In this document: positions 33,801 to 45,175 of the stretch, in pieces
How the letters are laid out: each line of letters begins with the position of its first letter
Position numbering within the stretch: the first letter of the stretch is position 1
NCBI GenBank assembly: GCA_009760855.2
Contig: WPIO01000112.1
Location: 1,235,501-1,299,500, forward strand
DNA from: Cristatella mucedo
Lineage: Eukaryota; Bryozoa; Phylactolaemata; Cristatellidae
Direction: 5' to 3'
DNA: 64,000 bases
Notes under the pieces: model-generated
Told to the model about the DNA's origin: nothing
What the model saw: the letters and a program-made list of their open reading frames with translations, nothing else
Database searches by the model: none
Translations under genes and position numbers: made by a program

Positions 33801-34050
33801 ATTTATCACAGCATTTAGCGGATCCCTGTGATTCGTCCTGTATGTGCTTATGGGTGCTGACACTATGCATGGTGCTACTAACCTCATTCACATGCTGACC
33901 CTGTGCATGTCACCCCTAACCATGTTATTCGTGTTGTTTATCAAGCATGATACCACTAACAACTTGATCGTGTTTGCTTTGCAGCACAGGTAGAGCACCA
34001 AGAAAGAGATCGAGTTCTCGAAGGGGGCTTTATTATCTGTTATTACGATG
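30880..34050 (+). mobile_element. LINE family A, longest copy (endonuclease to 3' end), heavily mutated
   Basis: About 3.1 kb. The 5' part keeps apurinic-endonuclease-like text: MGDFNIRLDNLPDAF and LTDSLSIVSHVHGPTH. Linker and RT follow: SYQSILAKAKCSFYKN, FDTIDYQVLLGHLSSSLGIT, LSGRLHSIDVNGQRS, GFHFYVDDTQL (normally YADD) and ARNLGVMFQSD-like text. The C-terminus is as in other copies. Many stops and shifts. A tail-only copy is nested at 32558-32655. Confidence 0.88.
32558..32655 (+). mobile_element. Tail-only LINE A insertion nested in a LINE A copy
   Basis: About 98 bp starting tgcatttcactttgcagcaa, with the stem AAAGCGCCTAGAAAGAGATT...CTCTCAGGGTGC and an ATT tail. It splits the RT text LRVYN|NDPLRNTD. 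The target reads tctataacga in the copy at 60857. Here tataa is found on both sides of the insert, a likely short target duplication. Confidence 0.85.
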
Positions 34051-34394
34051 GTGATTATTCTTACCACGATCTCGCAGTGCTCCATATTGGCTGAGGCAAC
34101 AGAATCATCAATACAATGAAAATGTGACGGATTAAGAGAGCAGTAAGAAGACTACTATTGCTATCCAGCTTCATCGGCAGCACTTTAGCTACTCTCCAAT
34201 TGAGTGAGGCTGTCCAAGCCAGAGGCTTGACACTTTGGCTCTAACTTGTAGAGCATTGGGGGCAAGCCAATCAACAAACAATAAATGAGTTTGAACTGGT
34301 GTATACTACCACCATACGAGTAGTGCAGAGCAGAGCAACAAAGTTGACCAGTGCCGGCACATCTCGACAGGGCACTCACACAGCTCTTCTATTT

Positions 34395-34480
34395 TCTTCC
34401 TGCTAGATAGTAATAATAATAAGAATAGATTGTTTGCATAATGCCCTTAATATCTATCCAAGCGCTTTCCAACTCCTGCA
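34395..34480 (-). mobile_element. Possible LINE A tail, degenerate
   Basis: AAT/AAG repeat followed by gcataatgcccttaatatct and atccaagcgctttcc, spacing like the 3' stem but with weak identity. Confidence 0.35.
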
Positions 34481-34845
34481 AGAGAAACAGCACCCAAGGG
34501 TGAGTGTCCTGCAAGGTATTAAACATACAAAAGAGAAAAGTATGCTTAGTCTAGGATGCTATAGCAAACATTACGACACTCGTGGATATGGGTGAGCCTA
34601 GACCTAAGACCTATGGTCGGTAACATACACTGAATCATGAACAGGTATGCACGCAAAGTACATCGGAACAAAACAAGACAGCTTCTACAAGCTGAATGTA
34701 AAGCATGCATCTTGGCCTGATAATGGATTGGCCTGAGGCTTAAAGGTCACACGATAGGTAGTGACTGCACCCAGAAGGGAGTTCCAGACTTTCGGTATAT
34801 ACAAGCTGAAAGCTTGTACGCAGATAAACATTTGAGAACACTCAC

Positions 34846-35170
34846 ATGCGAGCACACAAACACACACACACATACACACACGCATACGTGCATGCACGCA
34901 AACACCAACACATACTGATGTGCACCTTAACATATGGGCACTCAGGCACCCACCCAAACATGCCTGCCCCTACATATGCATACCAACACACATACACACA
35001 CACACCACACAAACACACACACACACACCACACAAACACACCCCATACACACATATGCACACACATATGGGCACCCACACGCATATGGGCACACACAAAC
35101 TCGTGAGAACATGCTCGGGAAAAGACACATTCACACTCACGGATATGCAAACACATGCAGGCACGCACAT
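34846..35170. repeat. CA-rich imperfect repeat region
   Basis: Scattered cacacaca, acacataca and tatgggcac words, with gcacccacacgcatatgggc-like motifs repeated. An old, mutated CA microsatellite. Confidence 0.8.
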
Positions 35171-36984
35171 GCCTTACGAATGAACTCGCGCAGATGTATA
35201 CCACAGCAAAGCGACAGCTGCAACTGCAATGTCCCTGCATAGCTCTGCCACACTGTAAATCCTGCAAGGCTAAAGAGCACAGATCAATGGCTGAGAAAAG
35301 GACACACATGCAGCATCAGCATCAATCCAACCAAAACCAAGAGGCAAGGAGAGCTTAGCGAATGAAATCCTCGTGCAGGTATCTGCCAAATGAGCCCAGA
35401 TAACAGCAAACACATTCACTGGCTTTCAAATATGGCTAACTCTTGATTTTAGACGATTTATACTGTTGTCCACATGTAATCGGTACCACAGACTGTGAAG
35501 CATGCTCTCGAGTTGCCAATAACATTGGCCGCCTAATAGGTCTGCCAAAGCAAACATGTTTAAAGTGATTATGTCATGCTTTTTGGTGCTATTCATTAGA
35601 AGCTAACAGTCAGAAAGAAATAATTTTCAATCAATAGTTGGCAGCTATGCAACCAGAAATTAAAAGCCACCGCGATAAGGCTACAGTTTTTTATCGTTTT
35701 TATTATTTTTTCAGTTGCATCAAAGCATGCCGTTTGCATGATGCCCTGTTAACAGCTGCCGTGGGTATCAATAACGAGACACACCAATAGTAATGTTCAG
35801 TTCCTAAAAGTATCTGGAAATACAGAATTTGCGAGAAAACCGCACACACACGACCGACCTCAGGCGTATGACCGGACCAGCCAGTGCAGTCGAGCCGGCT
35901 ATATGCTCCGGCCAGCTCGTGGACCATTCAAGCTGCCCCGTGGCCTAAGCAGCGGGCGGGATGGTCGCATTCAGAACTTCAAAGCTATCCGAGAGAACAG
36001 ATTTCGGGGTGGACAAGCAGCCGCCAGAAGCCGACGTTCTACGCTAAGCAGCACCGCAGATTGCCAACACGGGGCGCAGCCGCTTAAGGTTGGCTAGTGA
36101 GAGAATATACAAAAAGAACCCCTGTCACTGACTAGTGGCAATGATGAGCTATGCGATGAACGTGCCATGTAGCTAGTGAATGCAGCTTCTAGCTAATCGC
36201 TTTTCGGAAACCATTCACGAACAGGTCGTGCGGCCACCGGTGCGATCGCCAACGCCGCCGGGCACCTATGCCAGATCTTTGCAGGTTGATCTCGAGCTGG
36301 CGCGACGAGAAATACGGAGTTAGCTAGACGGAGTAATGTGCACAAGCATGTGCACAAGCAAGACAAGTTGTCGCAAGTGATGGCACTAGGGCGCTTCCGG
36401 GAGAGGGCTGGGCAAGGGCAACAGCCGACAGCATAGGTACGCATGGCAACCTGAAAAAAGCGAGTATCTAGTGCGACACATACGAGCACACGGCACAATC
36501 AAATGAGAAGAGATGGGAGTTACCTTTAGGTTTTCTACTAGCAGTCCCATTACTCGTAGGGTGCATCCTATAGACAGCAGGGAGACGGCAGGGAGGAGGT
36601 CAGAGCGAAAATCAGGCAAGGGGTGGGCAACATCAATTGATGACGGATGTTGACTGTATTGTATTACTTCAATAGTCAACCAAAACTTTTTATAATGAAA
36701 TATATTTTTAATATTTTACAAATCCTCTCAAATTTATTGGTCGGGTGGCAGCTGTGAGCAGATGGACTGTCTTCTGTCTAGAGGGTCACTGCTCGCGTTC
36801 ACAGGAAGTCGATATTTCACTGTTCTGCAATGATAGTAGACTTAGCAGTCTGAGCATGTCCCTCAAGTTTGAATTCAAACCCATGATTGAACCACTAGTC
36901 TCAAGTAGAATGAAAACTCGCCGTAATCTTAAAAATTGAAACAAAGTTCTGTCTCCGAGACTTTATAGAAAACGCACTTTATCG
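35171..36984. other. Unassigned with GC-richer patch
   Basis: A 64-codon plus frame at 35903-36097 (PFKLPRGLSSGRDGRIQNFK and further R/A/S-rich text) and an overlapping minus frame at 36193-36498 look somewhat gene-like, but no motif or consistent splice sites support a gene. Otherwise featureless. Confidence 0.4.
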
Positions 36985-37115
36985 CTGCATTTGGTCGGTC
37001 CATGTGATTCGTCTCTGGTGTGCTTATGTATGCAGACGCCGTGCATGCTGCTACTAACTGTATATGCGTGCTGATCCCGTGCTTGAAACCCTAACCATGC
37101 TATTCTGAAATTTTG
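36985..37115 (+). pseudogene. LINE A 3' UTR fragment
   Basis: Matches the 3' UTR of the 6740 copy: ggtccatgtgattcgtctct, gtgcttatgtatgcagacgc, catgctgctactaact and accctaaccatgctat. Confidence 0.65.
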
Positions 37116-37369
37116 TTGGAAATTCTGAAGATAAAAACATTGAAAACACGTGAGCACGACAGTAACTCTTCCGGTTTAAAATTTTCGTATTTCCTTCACA
37201 TGGTGGCAAATTGCTATCCCCGCTAGTACGGTTATGAACGTGTATAAATAAAGGTCGAAAGTCTTTTTCACAAAACATTGCGCCCGTCGCTAACGGTAGA
37301 CCTCACTGCCGTGTGACTTAATGGTAATGGAACGAGTCTCGAAGCGCGGCTAACTGGTCGCAGTTGCAC

Positions 37370-37395
37370 CGCCAATACGCATGCGCGTACGCGGA
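37370..37395. promoter_or_regulatory. NRF1-like/CCAAT cluster
   Basis: gccaatacgcatgcgcgtac has a CCAAT box overlapping a near-match to the NRF1 palindrome (GCGCATGCGC with one change), in a locally CpG-rich patch (37290-37500). It might mark a promoter, possibly of the minus-strand TMEM30 gene ~9 kb downstream, but no first exon was found there. Confidence 0.2.
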
Positions 37396-37589
37396 AGCTA
37401 TCAGAGCGCGGCAGCAATCGCAACTGTAGACGAGCTTAACGTCGGGCTCTATATTCCGCAGAGCGAGTTCCACATCGGGACAGCTACGAGGCCGCATGCA
37501 GGCGTCTGAAAGAGTATCCAAATAGCCTTCCTTTAGCTACCATGCATTACGACACTTGCGCTCTCGATCGACAGAATTAAGAAGTAACT

Positions 37590-38200
37590 GTACTTTTGCT
37601 TTGATCCTTCCGAGCCCACCGGCGCGACGAACTCTCTCAACTCCCTTGCTGCGTGTATTGCTGAAGTCCACATCTGAGTGGCAGCAAACTTTCTCAAATT
37701 AAATGACGAGAAAACCAATGTAATAGTTAAGAGCAAACCAAGGGATATTTTGGAAGCGGTTGATACTATTGATCACTAAGTCTTTCTTGAATGTCTCTTA
37801 TCTCGCTTGGGCATCATTACCACTGCACTGTAATGGTTTCTGTCCTATCTCCGTGGCAGAATCTAGAGCATTGACGTCAGAGGGCAACAATCATCCGTGG
37901 ATCAAATGTGACTCCAAAATTGGAAAGCTTAACTCTCAAAATTGGCTGTGCCAGCATAGCTCACGTTGTATCTGCACGAAATCTATACGTCTGTTCCAAA
38001 GTAACCTTGCTCTAGAGGACCATATCAGCTCCACAGTAAAGTCTGCCTACTTTCAATTGCATAACATTACTAAAATTTGGTTGGTTAGCTTGATCAGGGA
38101 GACTACATCCAATTGGTTCGTGCATTTGTAACATACCGTCTCGACTTCTGCATTCTACTGCTTGCCCACTTCACTGACTGGTCTAATGTCTTGTGCATCC
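37590..38200 (+). pseudogene. Rearranged LINE A fragment
   Basis: Pieces occur out of order. Text downstream of the YADD box (NSLNSLAACIAEVHI, LKLNDEKTNVIV) comes first, then the upstream palm region (LEAVDTIDH, FLECLLSRLGIITTA, SIDVRGQQSS), then the later DHISSTVKSAYFQLHNITKI block. It is either a duplication-deletion product or two overlapping insertions. Confidence 0.7.
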
Positions 38201-39384
38201 CAGCACATTCCTCAAGTGAGCGGAAAACATATTTAGTGCTTCGTCTAATCTAGAAAATTGTGGATGGTTTACTGTGAAGAGCCTTAATTCATCATTTTTC
38301 AATGACGTAAAGGAAAATAACTGGGTAATATTTTCACTGGGTTCCTTAAAAATAACGATTTCTGATCCTACCGTGATTTTAGACAATTTTTTTATCCCGT
38401 CGAATCAGGTCCAGTGCATGATTGAGCATGTCGAACCCGGTTTCAAACCTCGGCCGTTGCTGAACGAATGCGTTGGCAAACCGTTCTCGTCTCCGAAAAC
38501 AGTCCCACGCATATCGACCGACGCTTTGTGCGAAATGGTGGGATGATGCAATGAGAATAACTTGCTCTAAAAACTTGACTGTTCATCCGAAATTGATCTT
38601 TAAACTGTCCAAGCATGCTGTTTTTTGGTTTTGGCTCCCTGCTGCCAAGCCTTATTGATGACCGATACAATTTTCCGCAGGGTTTAGGCAACAAATTTTG
38701 GAGCTGGTGGTGGAATGCGCTTATTTATGCTTACATTAGTAATGCACCGAAATTGATTGCTGACGAAATTCTCATAACAGAGAATAAAAACCAAAAACAA
38801 GAAAAATGGTTCTTTACGGCTTCTGATTCCCGAAAAAGTAATCGCTATAAGTGCCTTTTATTTGAACTCGAGCCTGTTTTTAAATGTTCATTAAAGCTCT
38901 CCACCAGGACTATCCATTCATTCTCTTGAAATTTCTCGACCAAATGAGGAAAAGTACGTGCAGGCGAATAGCGCCGTTCCACAAAACTGCCCTCGATGGC
39001 GATCTAACATCGATGGAGCAGTAGTACAACAATCTGTTTGATGACCGTGACAGATGGCGACCTGTATCCATTACATCCAGCCAAACAATAAGTGTTAAGC
39101 CCACGGGCAGTGTTTAAAGAATCATCCGTTTGTTCGGCAGTTCAAAAGTGGCATTTGTGTCCGACTAAGCGTTCCCTGCAATGAACGGCCACAAGGGCCA
39201 TCCTCGAACTGGCAAGCCGGATGCTGCTGGTCATGCATGGTGAGGCCGATGGGCCAGTATGCTAGTTCGGAGGGGGGCTGGCCGCTTGGCGGTAGGGGGC
39301 TGCTGGGAGGCAATCTCGGAGCACCGACCTGCCTACTGAAGCTGGTTCGCCTGGGGAGGGGCCACTTTGCTGGGCCTTAAGTAA
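38200..39384. other. Unassigned, with overlapping ORFs on both strands
   Basis: Plus frames 38274-38546 and 38615-38929 and minus frames 38183-38386 and 38443-38694 overlap in an AT-rich stretch. Text such as LIDDRYNFPQGLGNKFWSWW is not recognised. A decayed DNA transposon is possible; I cannot support more. Confidence 0.35.
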
Positions 39385-39555
39385 AAAAATAAATCTTAGC
39401 TGATTAAACAGCCTCTTTTCGTATAGCGACAGAAGAGCCTTTACGGCTATCACCACCGCTTGCAGTGGCGATACAGAATCGCCCACCGCAGGAATCGAAC
39501 CCACGACCTCGGGACCGAGGTCGTGAAAGCAACCGCCTTACCTAGTGTGCCTTCG
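39385..39555 (-). mobile_element. SINE1 copy
   Basis: Reverse copy: aaataaatcttagctgatta, agagcctttacggctatcac, gaatcgaacccacgacctcg and accgccttacctagtgtgcc. Confidence 0.84.
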
Positions 39556-40664
39556 GGCATGGGTTGGGATGTTGGGGCCATGCCTGCATGCGGATACAGA
39601 ACACAATATACAGGAACATGGATATAAAGAAAACATCTAGCAAAACCAACGGCAGGATTTATGCAGCCCAAACGGAACTTTATTGTTTATTAGCTGTATA
39701 AGGATTAAAGAAAGCTGCCTAATCACTTCTGGAATTGAACATCAGACCTTCGATGCTGGAGGCAAACCTCTTCATAAACGATGTCAATTTGGTAACCTGT
39801 CCGAATCGTAGATAGGAAGATAATTCAACAAATACTTTCAAAGGCACAGTTTAATCAAATGGGATAGAACAAAAGAAAGTGGACACGTGACACGCATCCA
39901 GGTCCGTTCGATGTCATTTATTATTCTGATGCTCGAAACGTGCACTGAAGCATAAAACGGGACTCAAGACTACTTACTGTAGCCGAGAAACGCCATTTCA
40001 GATACGAGTGCATTGCTACCCAGCCGATTGTCCAGTCGGGGAAAGAAACAAGACGAGGGCTCCATTGGGAATTCCAGCTTTATCAGAAATAATTAATTGC
40101 TCATTAACATGCCTGTGAAGATGAACAGCGTATTAGCTTACTGAGTCTTTGGATAATTGAATTTGATCATTAATATGAGCTGGCTAATGATTGAAATAAA
40201 TTAGTAACGCTACCACGGACCTGCAGGGAGGGAGGATTTAGTGCAAGACAGGTCTGAGTTGTGGTGACCATGACACTATAGCAGCCTATCGCCTCTATGA
40301 TGGAGCTCGTTGGGACTCAAGGAGACACTTCAGCAGGGCATCAAATTTCACATTAATTTCTTTTATGCATAATGTGCTCGCATTGTACTACTTGGACTAT
40401 CACATTCCTGCAGACTGTTTCCAATTTCATTATTTATTAATTTCTACCAAAGTTTACTAGGTTATACTAAATGCTGGTATGTATATCTGTAAATACTAGT
40501 CTATCACATTGCCACACAAGCAGCCTGTTTGCAGTTCCAATGCCAAGATTTGTTAGATTGTGCACCTGGTTTTGTTAGTCAATTAAATTGGCAGTGGTCA
40601 CACAGCCAGTTATTTATTCATTCAACAGTAAAAATTGAATTTTGCTATACCGAATACAATCTAC
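39556..40664. other. Unassigned, AT-rich
   Basis: No gene or known repeat seen. Confidence 0.5.
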
Positions 40665-41600
40665 TTTCAGCTACATAACATTGCTAAACTTCGGGCTTGC
40701 TTAAACATTTCTAAATCTAAATTGGCCCATGCATTTGTGACATCGAGTCTCGACTTCTAAGTCATTGCTTGCTGGTCTACCGGCATGTGCACTCAAGCGC
40801 TTGAAGTTGAACAAAACTCTGCAGCCAGGCTTGTCTGTCGTGAGCTGCGCAGTTGCCACATCACTCCACTTCTCGCCGACCTGCACTGGCTCCCAGTCAA
40901 GCAACGAATCGACTTAAAGGTTTTGTAGCTCACTTTCAGGTCCCTTAATTCTTTGGCTCCAGCCTACATATTAGACTAACTTCACCACCAGGCCGGGCAT
41001 CGTACTATCTGCATTTCTGAATCAAATCGTTAAAATCTTTTAGCAGATTTAACAGCCTTATTTGTATAGCAGCAGAAAAGTCTTATCGGCTACCACTACT
41101 GCTTGCAGCTGGCAAAAAAGAACCACCCAACTGCAGGATTCGAACCCTATACCTCGGTCGTTAAGAGCAAGCACCTTATCTCCCGGGCTACGTTTAGCTA
41201 CATCTCGTAGGAACCTCGGAGCTTTTAGAGACCATGCCTTTAGTTTGTATGCTTCCAAAGCCTGGAACTCACTCCCGACTGACGTCACGAAATCCACTGA
41301 TTTGATTGACATTTTAAAATGAAGCATAAACCAACCCTTTTTATTTCAGCATTTCATGAGTCCTAGTGATTTGTCCTCTGTTTGCTTATGTTTGCTGATA
41401 CTGTGCCTGCTGCTACTAACCAAATCTTCACGTTGACACAGTGCATGTCACCTCTAACCATGTCATGCATGTTGACATTGTTCATGTTACCATTAGTCAT
41501 TTGATCATGCTTTCATTACGGCATATTTAAAGTACCTATTAAGAGACTAAGTTCTCAGAGGATGCTATACAAATGTAGTATTAACAATTATTATTATCTA
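40665..41600 (+). mobile_element. LINE A copy split by SINE1
   Basis: RT C-terminus (ATSSLDF-like, ARLVCRELRSCHITPLLADL) to about 41035, then a reverse SINE1 (41038-41190). LINE text resumes with FRDHAFSLYASKAWNSLPTD, the 3' UTR, the stem (aaagtacctattaagagact) and ATT tail. Confidence 0.78.
41038..41190 (-). mobile_element. SINE1 copy inside a LINE A
   Basis: Reverse, more diverged: cagatttaacagccttattt, gtatagcagcagaaaagtct, cactactgcttgcagctgg, aggattcgaaccctatacct and agagcaagcaccttatct. Confidence 0.72.
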
Positions 41601-41934
41601 TTGATTGGTAGTCAAAACTGTTACTGTTTTTCTGTCTGAATACGGTAATATCTCATTGAGCAGGTGATTATTTGGATGCCGAAGCATCAATTCCCTCCAG
41701 GCGCTAATTATGCACATGTTAATGATAGTCACGAGCTTGACAAGTCACTGCTACAAGCATTTTGAAAAATCCATTTGGGCAAGATGGCACAGAAAGTGAC
41801 AAAAGCGTAGTGGCAAAAGCAAAGCAAAATTTGTCCAGGGTCACTAAACAGTAACAAGGAAGTGGACATGCAAACGGTCAGTTATAAAGTGGAAATTGAA
41901 TTTAGAAAAGCCTTTGTCATTCAAAGTGAATCAA

Positions 41935-42295
41935 ATTAGCTGTTCCATGCCTCTACTCAAAGACCGTTGGTGACAGAAGCTTGAGCTCTGCAGGTCCTAG
42001 ACTGTGGAACTCACTTCCACGATTTTTACGCAATGACAACTACTGTCCTGCTGCCGACTATGGCACGTCCTTTCCAGCCGTCCTGAGCAGCTACTTCCAT
42101 GCTACTTACTACCTTAGCTGCTCTCTTGACTCTGCTGCTTCCCACTTTCTCATTGTTGAATGAGATGAAGTCTGCTGGCTACCGAATGCGTACCGAAAGC
42201 CGCTTAGGCTGTGAGTGCGCCATACAAAACTCTCCTGCGTAACATCCACAGTCTTTATGGCTTTCTGGAGTTACAGAGGGAGATACATAAAGGCG
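41935..42295 (+). pseudogene. LINE family B 3' fragment
   Basis: Text MSSAGPRLWNSLPRFLRND, ADYGTSFPAVLSSYFHATYY. The 3' part accgaatgcgtaccgaaagc, cgcttaggctgtgagtgcgc is identical over that stretch with the 8223 copy. Confidence 0.78.
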
Positions 42296-42710
42296 AAGCA
42301 AGTGTTTTCTAATTGACACATTTCAAGGAACGAGAGCCAGGCCAGTATTAATAATGATCGACCGAGCAATGCTCCAGCTTCCGGTGGACAGCTGTCTCGA
42401 CACACATATGGTTCCCGAGGAAAGACTTGCCAATGCATGATGGCTGAGAGGCCTTTTTTCTTCAAGGAAAGTCTGGGTCTTCTTTACTCATTTCAGACTT
42501 TCGCCTAGACTCACACGGACTGCCCCAGAACCAACTGGGAAAGATCATCACACTGGTTGCCAACCAGGAGAGATGGCGTCGTGGCTACCGTTGCCCTTTG
42601 GGGTGAGGCTACCTTTGCTTTCTATCAAAGGCATAGCTAAGACTAAATAAGAGTGGTTGGGCCAGACCTTGGGGAAAGCAGTCTACATATACTCAGGGAA
42701 GGGGCGTGTC

Positions 42711-42950
42711 CAGAGGCGAAGTCAGGGGTGGCAGCTGCCACCTCTGGGCTGGTAGGGTGGTCAGCCTCCAGCTGACAAAATATCACAAATGATTTATCTG
42801 ACTTGCCATGTCGATGTAATTTTGGCCAATTTTCGCTTACTGCAGGTGCTGGTGGAAGGATGCCCCCAGACCCTCCTTTACAGGATTTGGGGCTCTGCCC
42901 CCACCAGACCCCAGTGCCACCCTAGCACTCCAATCCTGGCTTTGCCTCTG
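42711..42950 (+). mobile_element. hAT-type MITE (240 bp) with 8-bp target duplication
   Basis: Ends are inverted: cagaggcgaagtcagg at 42711 and cctggctttgcctctg ending at 42950, 14 of 16 positions pairing. The CAGAGGCG-type terminus is common in hAT elements. Flanking 8-mers are ggcgtgtc (42703-42710) and ggcgtgta (42951-42958), seven of eight identical, fitting the 8-bp duplication hAT transposases make. There is no coding capacity. Confidence 0.82.
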
Positions 42951-42958
42951 GGCGTGTA

Positions 42959-43647
42959 AAGAACAAGCCACATGACACCGCCTTCGAATGGTCCAAGGCA
43001 TCACGGCTTTTGAAAGATATGGGTCCATATATTCGCATTTCTTGAATCATTGACACCACTATAAAAAGCTGTTAGACCGGCGATGGTAAAGGCTTTGGAG
43101 TAAACGTAAGTACAGATCAGCTGCTTCGAAACAGGCTACTCTACAGCTGTATAGCAGCAGAACAGCCCAAGCCGATTTCACTCTCCAGTATATTATAGTG
43201 GGCAATAAAGACTGCCTGTTGCATAGTTCGGTATTATGACCAAAGTCGCTATGTGGGATCAACATCAGCATAATATGTGAATCGTTGAATCCCCATTGCC
43301 CACTACCAAGCTGCCGAGCCGAGACTATTAATGGGGAATCGGATCGACATGTAATTCCGCCACAAACTTCAGCTAAGCAGCTTGAAGTTGAGTGGCCTTG
43401 GATCTCTAAACTGAGTTCTTCCTGCCCGGCAGGCTTCACAAAATTGACTCAGGCCTTACAAAACACAGGCCAGCCCGAGCAAGCAGCCAAGGTAGCTCCG
43501 AGGTAAGGAGGGGCTAGCTAGGTCCAGCAGCCGTTTCCTAGCACGATTCACAACACCACGTCACCAGGCAGGCAGGCAGGCAGCAGAGGCAGGGAGCTAC
43601 GCTGCCGACCAGTCGCAGCCAGCAAGTCCTCCCCCCCCCCCGACAAC
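42959..43647. other. MRM2 3' flank
   Basis: Between the hAT MITE and the MRM2 stop. A 126-codon minus frame (43059-43439) has no recognised motif; probably 3' UTR and flank. Confidence 0.45.
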
Positions 43648-44096
43648 TCAGCCTTCGGCGCGAGGAGGAACTCGATAGCCGCATGCGAGCAGAAATATCT
43701 CGGCAGAGTCGTCTCGGCTGGCTGGAGGCTTCACCGTGCGCACCGACTGGAACGCCAACTGCAGCTCGTCCGCCGTGCTCCTCAGCAGGTAGCCCTGCCA
43801 CAGCTTGCACAGGAAGGCACCACCGGCGCGAAGCAGCGGCGCGCCGAAGCGCAGGGCACACAGCGACAGCTCCACTATGCGCTCGTGGTCGAGCGATGGA
43901 TGGCCGGAAGCGTTGGGCGCCATGTCGCTGAGCACGACGTCGACCTGCCGCTGCTGGCTGCCGCCGATCACTCGCAGAATGTCCTCCCGAACTGTGGCGT
44001 CGGTGACGTCGGCGTTCCTGAAGGTCAGCGCGCCCTCCACCGGGTCGAAATAGTCCCGATCGATGCTTATCACAGTGCCACGTGGTTTGTCGGTGT
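43648..44096 (-). CDS. MRM2: MRM2 exon 2: catalytic core and C-terminus
   Basis: Acceptor ttttttag precedes 44096; stop TGA at 43648-43650. It encodes TDKPRGTVISIDRDYFDP, the NADVTD motif, VVLSDMAPNASGHPSLDHER, GGAFLCKLWQG and DDSAEIFLLACGYR. These carry the catalytic D, K and E of the RrmJ/FtsJ fold and match the region between VDLL and the C-terminus of human MRM2. The junction reads SLAQ-D-TDKPRG in frame. A C11-12 tract lies just past the stop. Confidence 0.94.
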
Positions 44097-44297
44097 CTAA
44101 AAACAAAGGATACACTTAATTGTACCACAGACACACGTGTAGTTAAGGTAACCATAGAGAAACAATGCCCCCCCCCCCACATCCGGCAGGGAAGGCACTG
44201 TTACAAACGTGGTTCGCGTGCCGAAGGGTTTGCAAATGGCTTCCATTTACGGTCAGAACTAGGACAAAAACACGGCGCTCGTTAAATAAAATAAATA

Positions 44298-44434
44298 TAA
44301 TTCATTTGTTTAGCGCCATAAGAGAACTCATATCTCTATTCACATGCGTCACATATGCCTTAGGGCTCGAGCCCACGACCTCAGTCACACCTTGGTCGAA
44401 GCGAGCACCTTAACCACTGGACCAAACCAACTCG
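44298..44434 (-). mobile_element. SINE2 copy in the sequence near MRM2 exon 2
   Basis: Reverse copy: attcatttgtttagcgccat, gggctcgagcccacgacctc and accttaaccactggaccaaa. It lies in the MRM2 intron ~200 bp upstream of exon 2. Confidence 0.82.
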
Positions 44435-44689
44435 TTATTGGTGCTAGTCTCCACCACTAGCTACAGCAGAAATGGGAAAGAACCGAAGAGCGCTCATACC
44501 AAGTATCAAGTATCATACCAACATATTCAGCCCGTATCCATAATCTAGATAACTCTATTTGGCAGCAGCACATGGTTACATGAGTTCAACAGTCGCCATG
44601 ACGTACACCAACGGCTCTATGGCCTAGAGCTAAAACCATCTCCAACGCCAATGCCGAGCCTGGCATCCTAACTGCCTGCCTATCTCATG

Positions 44690-44880
44690 GTGCCGGCTTA
44701 CATACTTTGGAATTCGTCCTTTGCATGCATGTAACTGCTTATACTATGCCTGCTGCTTGAGGAGGTTACCATCAAACATTTGGTAATGCTTTCTATGCAG
44801 CATATGCAAAGTACATAAAGAGATTCAGTTCTATGAGGGTTCTATACAAATGTATTATTAATATTATTATTATACAGCAT
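44690..44880 (+). mobile_element. LINE A 3' end fragment
   Basis: 3' UTR (cttatactatgcctgctgct), then gcaaagtacataaagagatt, gggttctatacaaatgtatt and ATT repeats. Confidence 0.7.
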
Positions 44881-45034
44881 TGGCCATAGATTATTGCATG
44901 ATTGCATATAATCAGCCACAATCCGGCTGGTTTAGCTGATGCTACTGATTCAGCACGAGGTGGCAGTGCACCGTTCGGACGTGTCTAAGAAAGGACTATC
45001 GGCATGAACACAGGCGACTTGCTTCGCTCACTAG

Positions 45035-45175
45035 CCTAGCTGGTTTGGTCCAGTGGTTAAGGTGCTCGCCCCGACCAAGGTCTGACTGAGGTCGTGGGCT
45101 CGAGCCCCGAGGCATATGCAAAACGCCTGAATAGAGATTAAGTTCTCTTGGGGCGCTAAGCAAATGAATTAATTA
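45035..45175 (+). mobile_element. SINE2 copy, best preserved
   Basis: Head ctagctggtttggtccagtg with gttaaggtgctcgcc (A-box region of a tRNA), gtcgtgggctcgagccccga (B-box region), then the tail aaacgcctgaatagagatta, agttctcttggggcgctaag, caaatgaatt. The tail carries the same stem as LINE A. It is in the MRM2 intron. Confidence 0.85.

Noticed and set aside
34842-35309. 155-codon cysteine-rich minus-strand ORF
   Set aside because: An old CA repeat read in reverse; the cysteine/valine bias is the repeat's, and there is no domain.
35903-36097. R/G/A-rich 64-codon ORF as an exon
   Set aside because: No domain, no clear splice sites and an overlapping minus frame of similar quality.
38274-38929. 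Two adjacent plus ORFs as a transposase
   Set aside because: No catalytic motif or terminal repeats found, and minus frames overlap equally; recorded only as unassigned DNA.
43538-44182. 214-codon minus ORF overlapping MRM2 exon 2
   Set aside because: Shadow frame of the GC-rich MRM2 exon; the FtsJ motifs are in the other frame.
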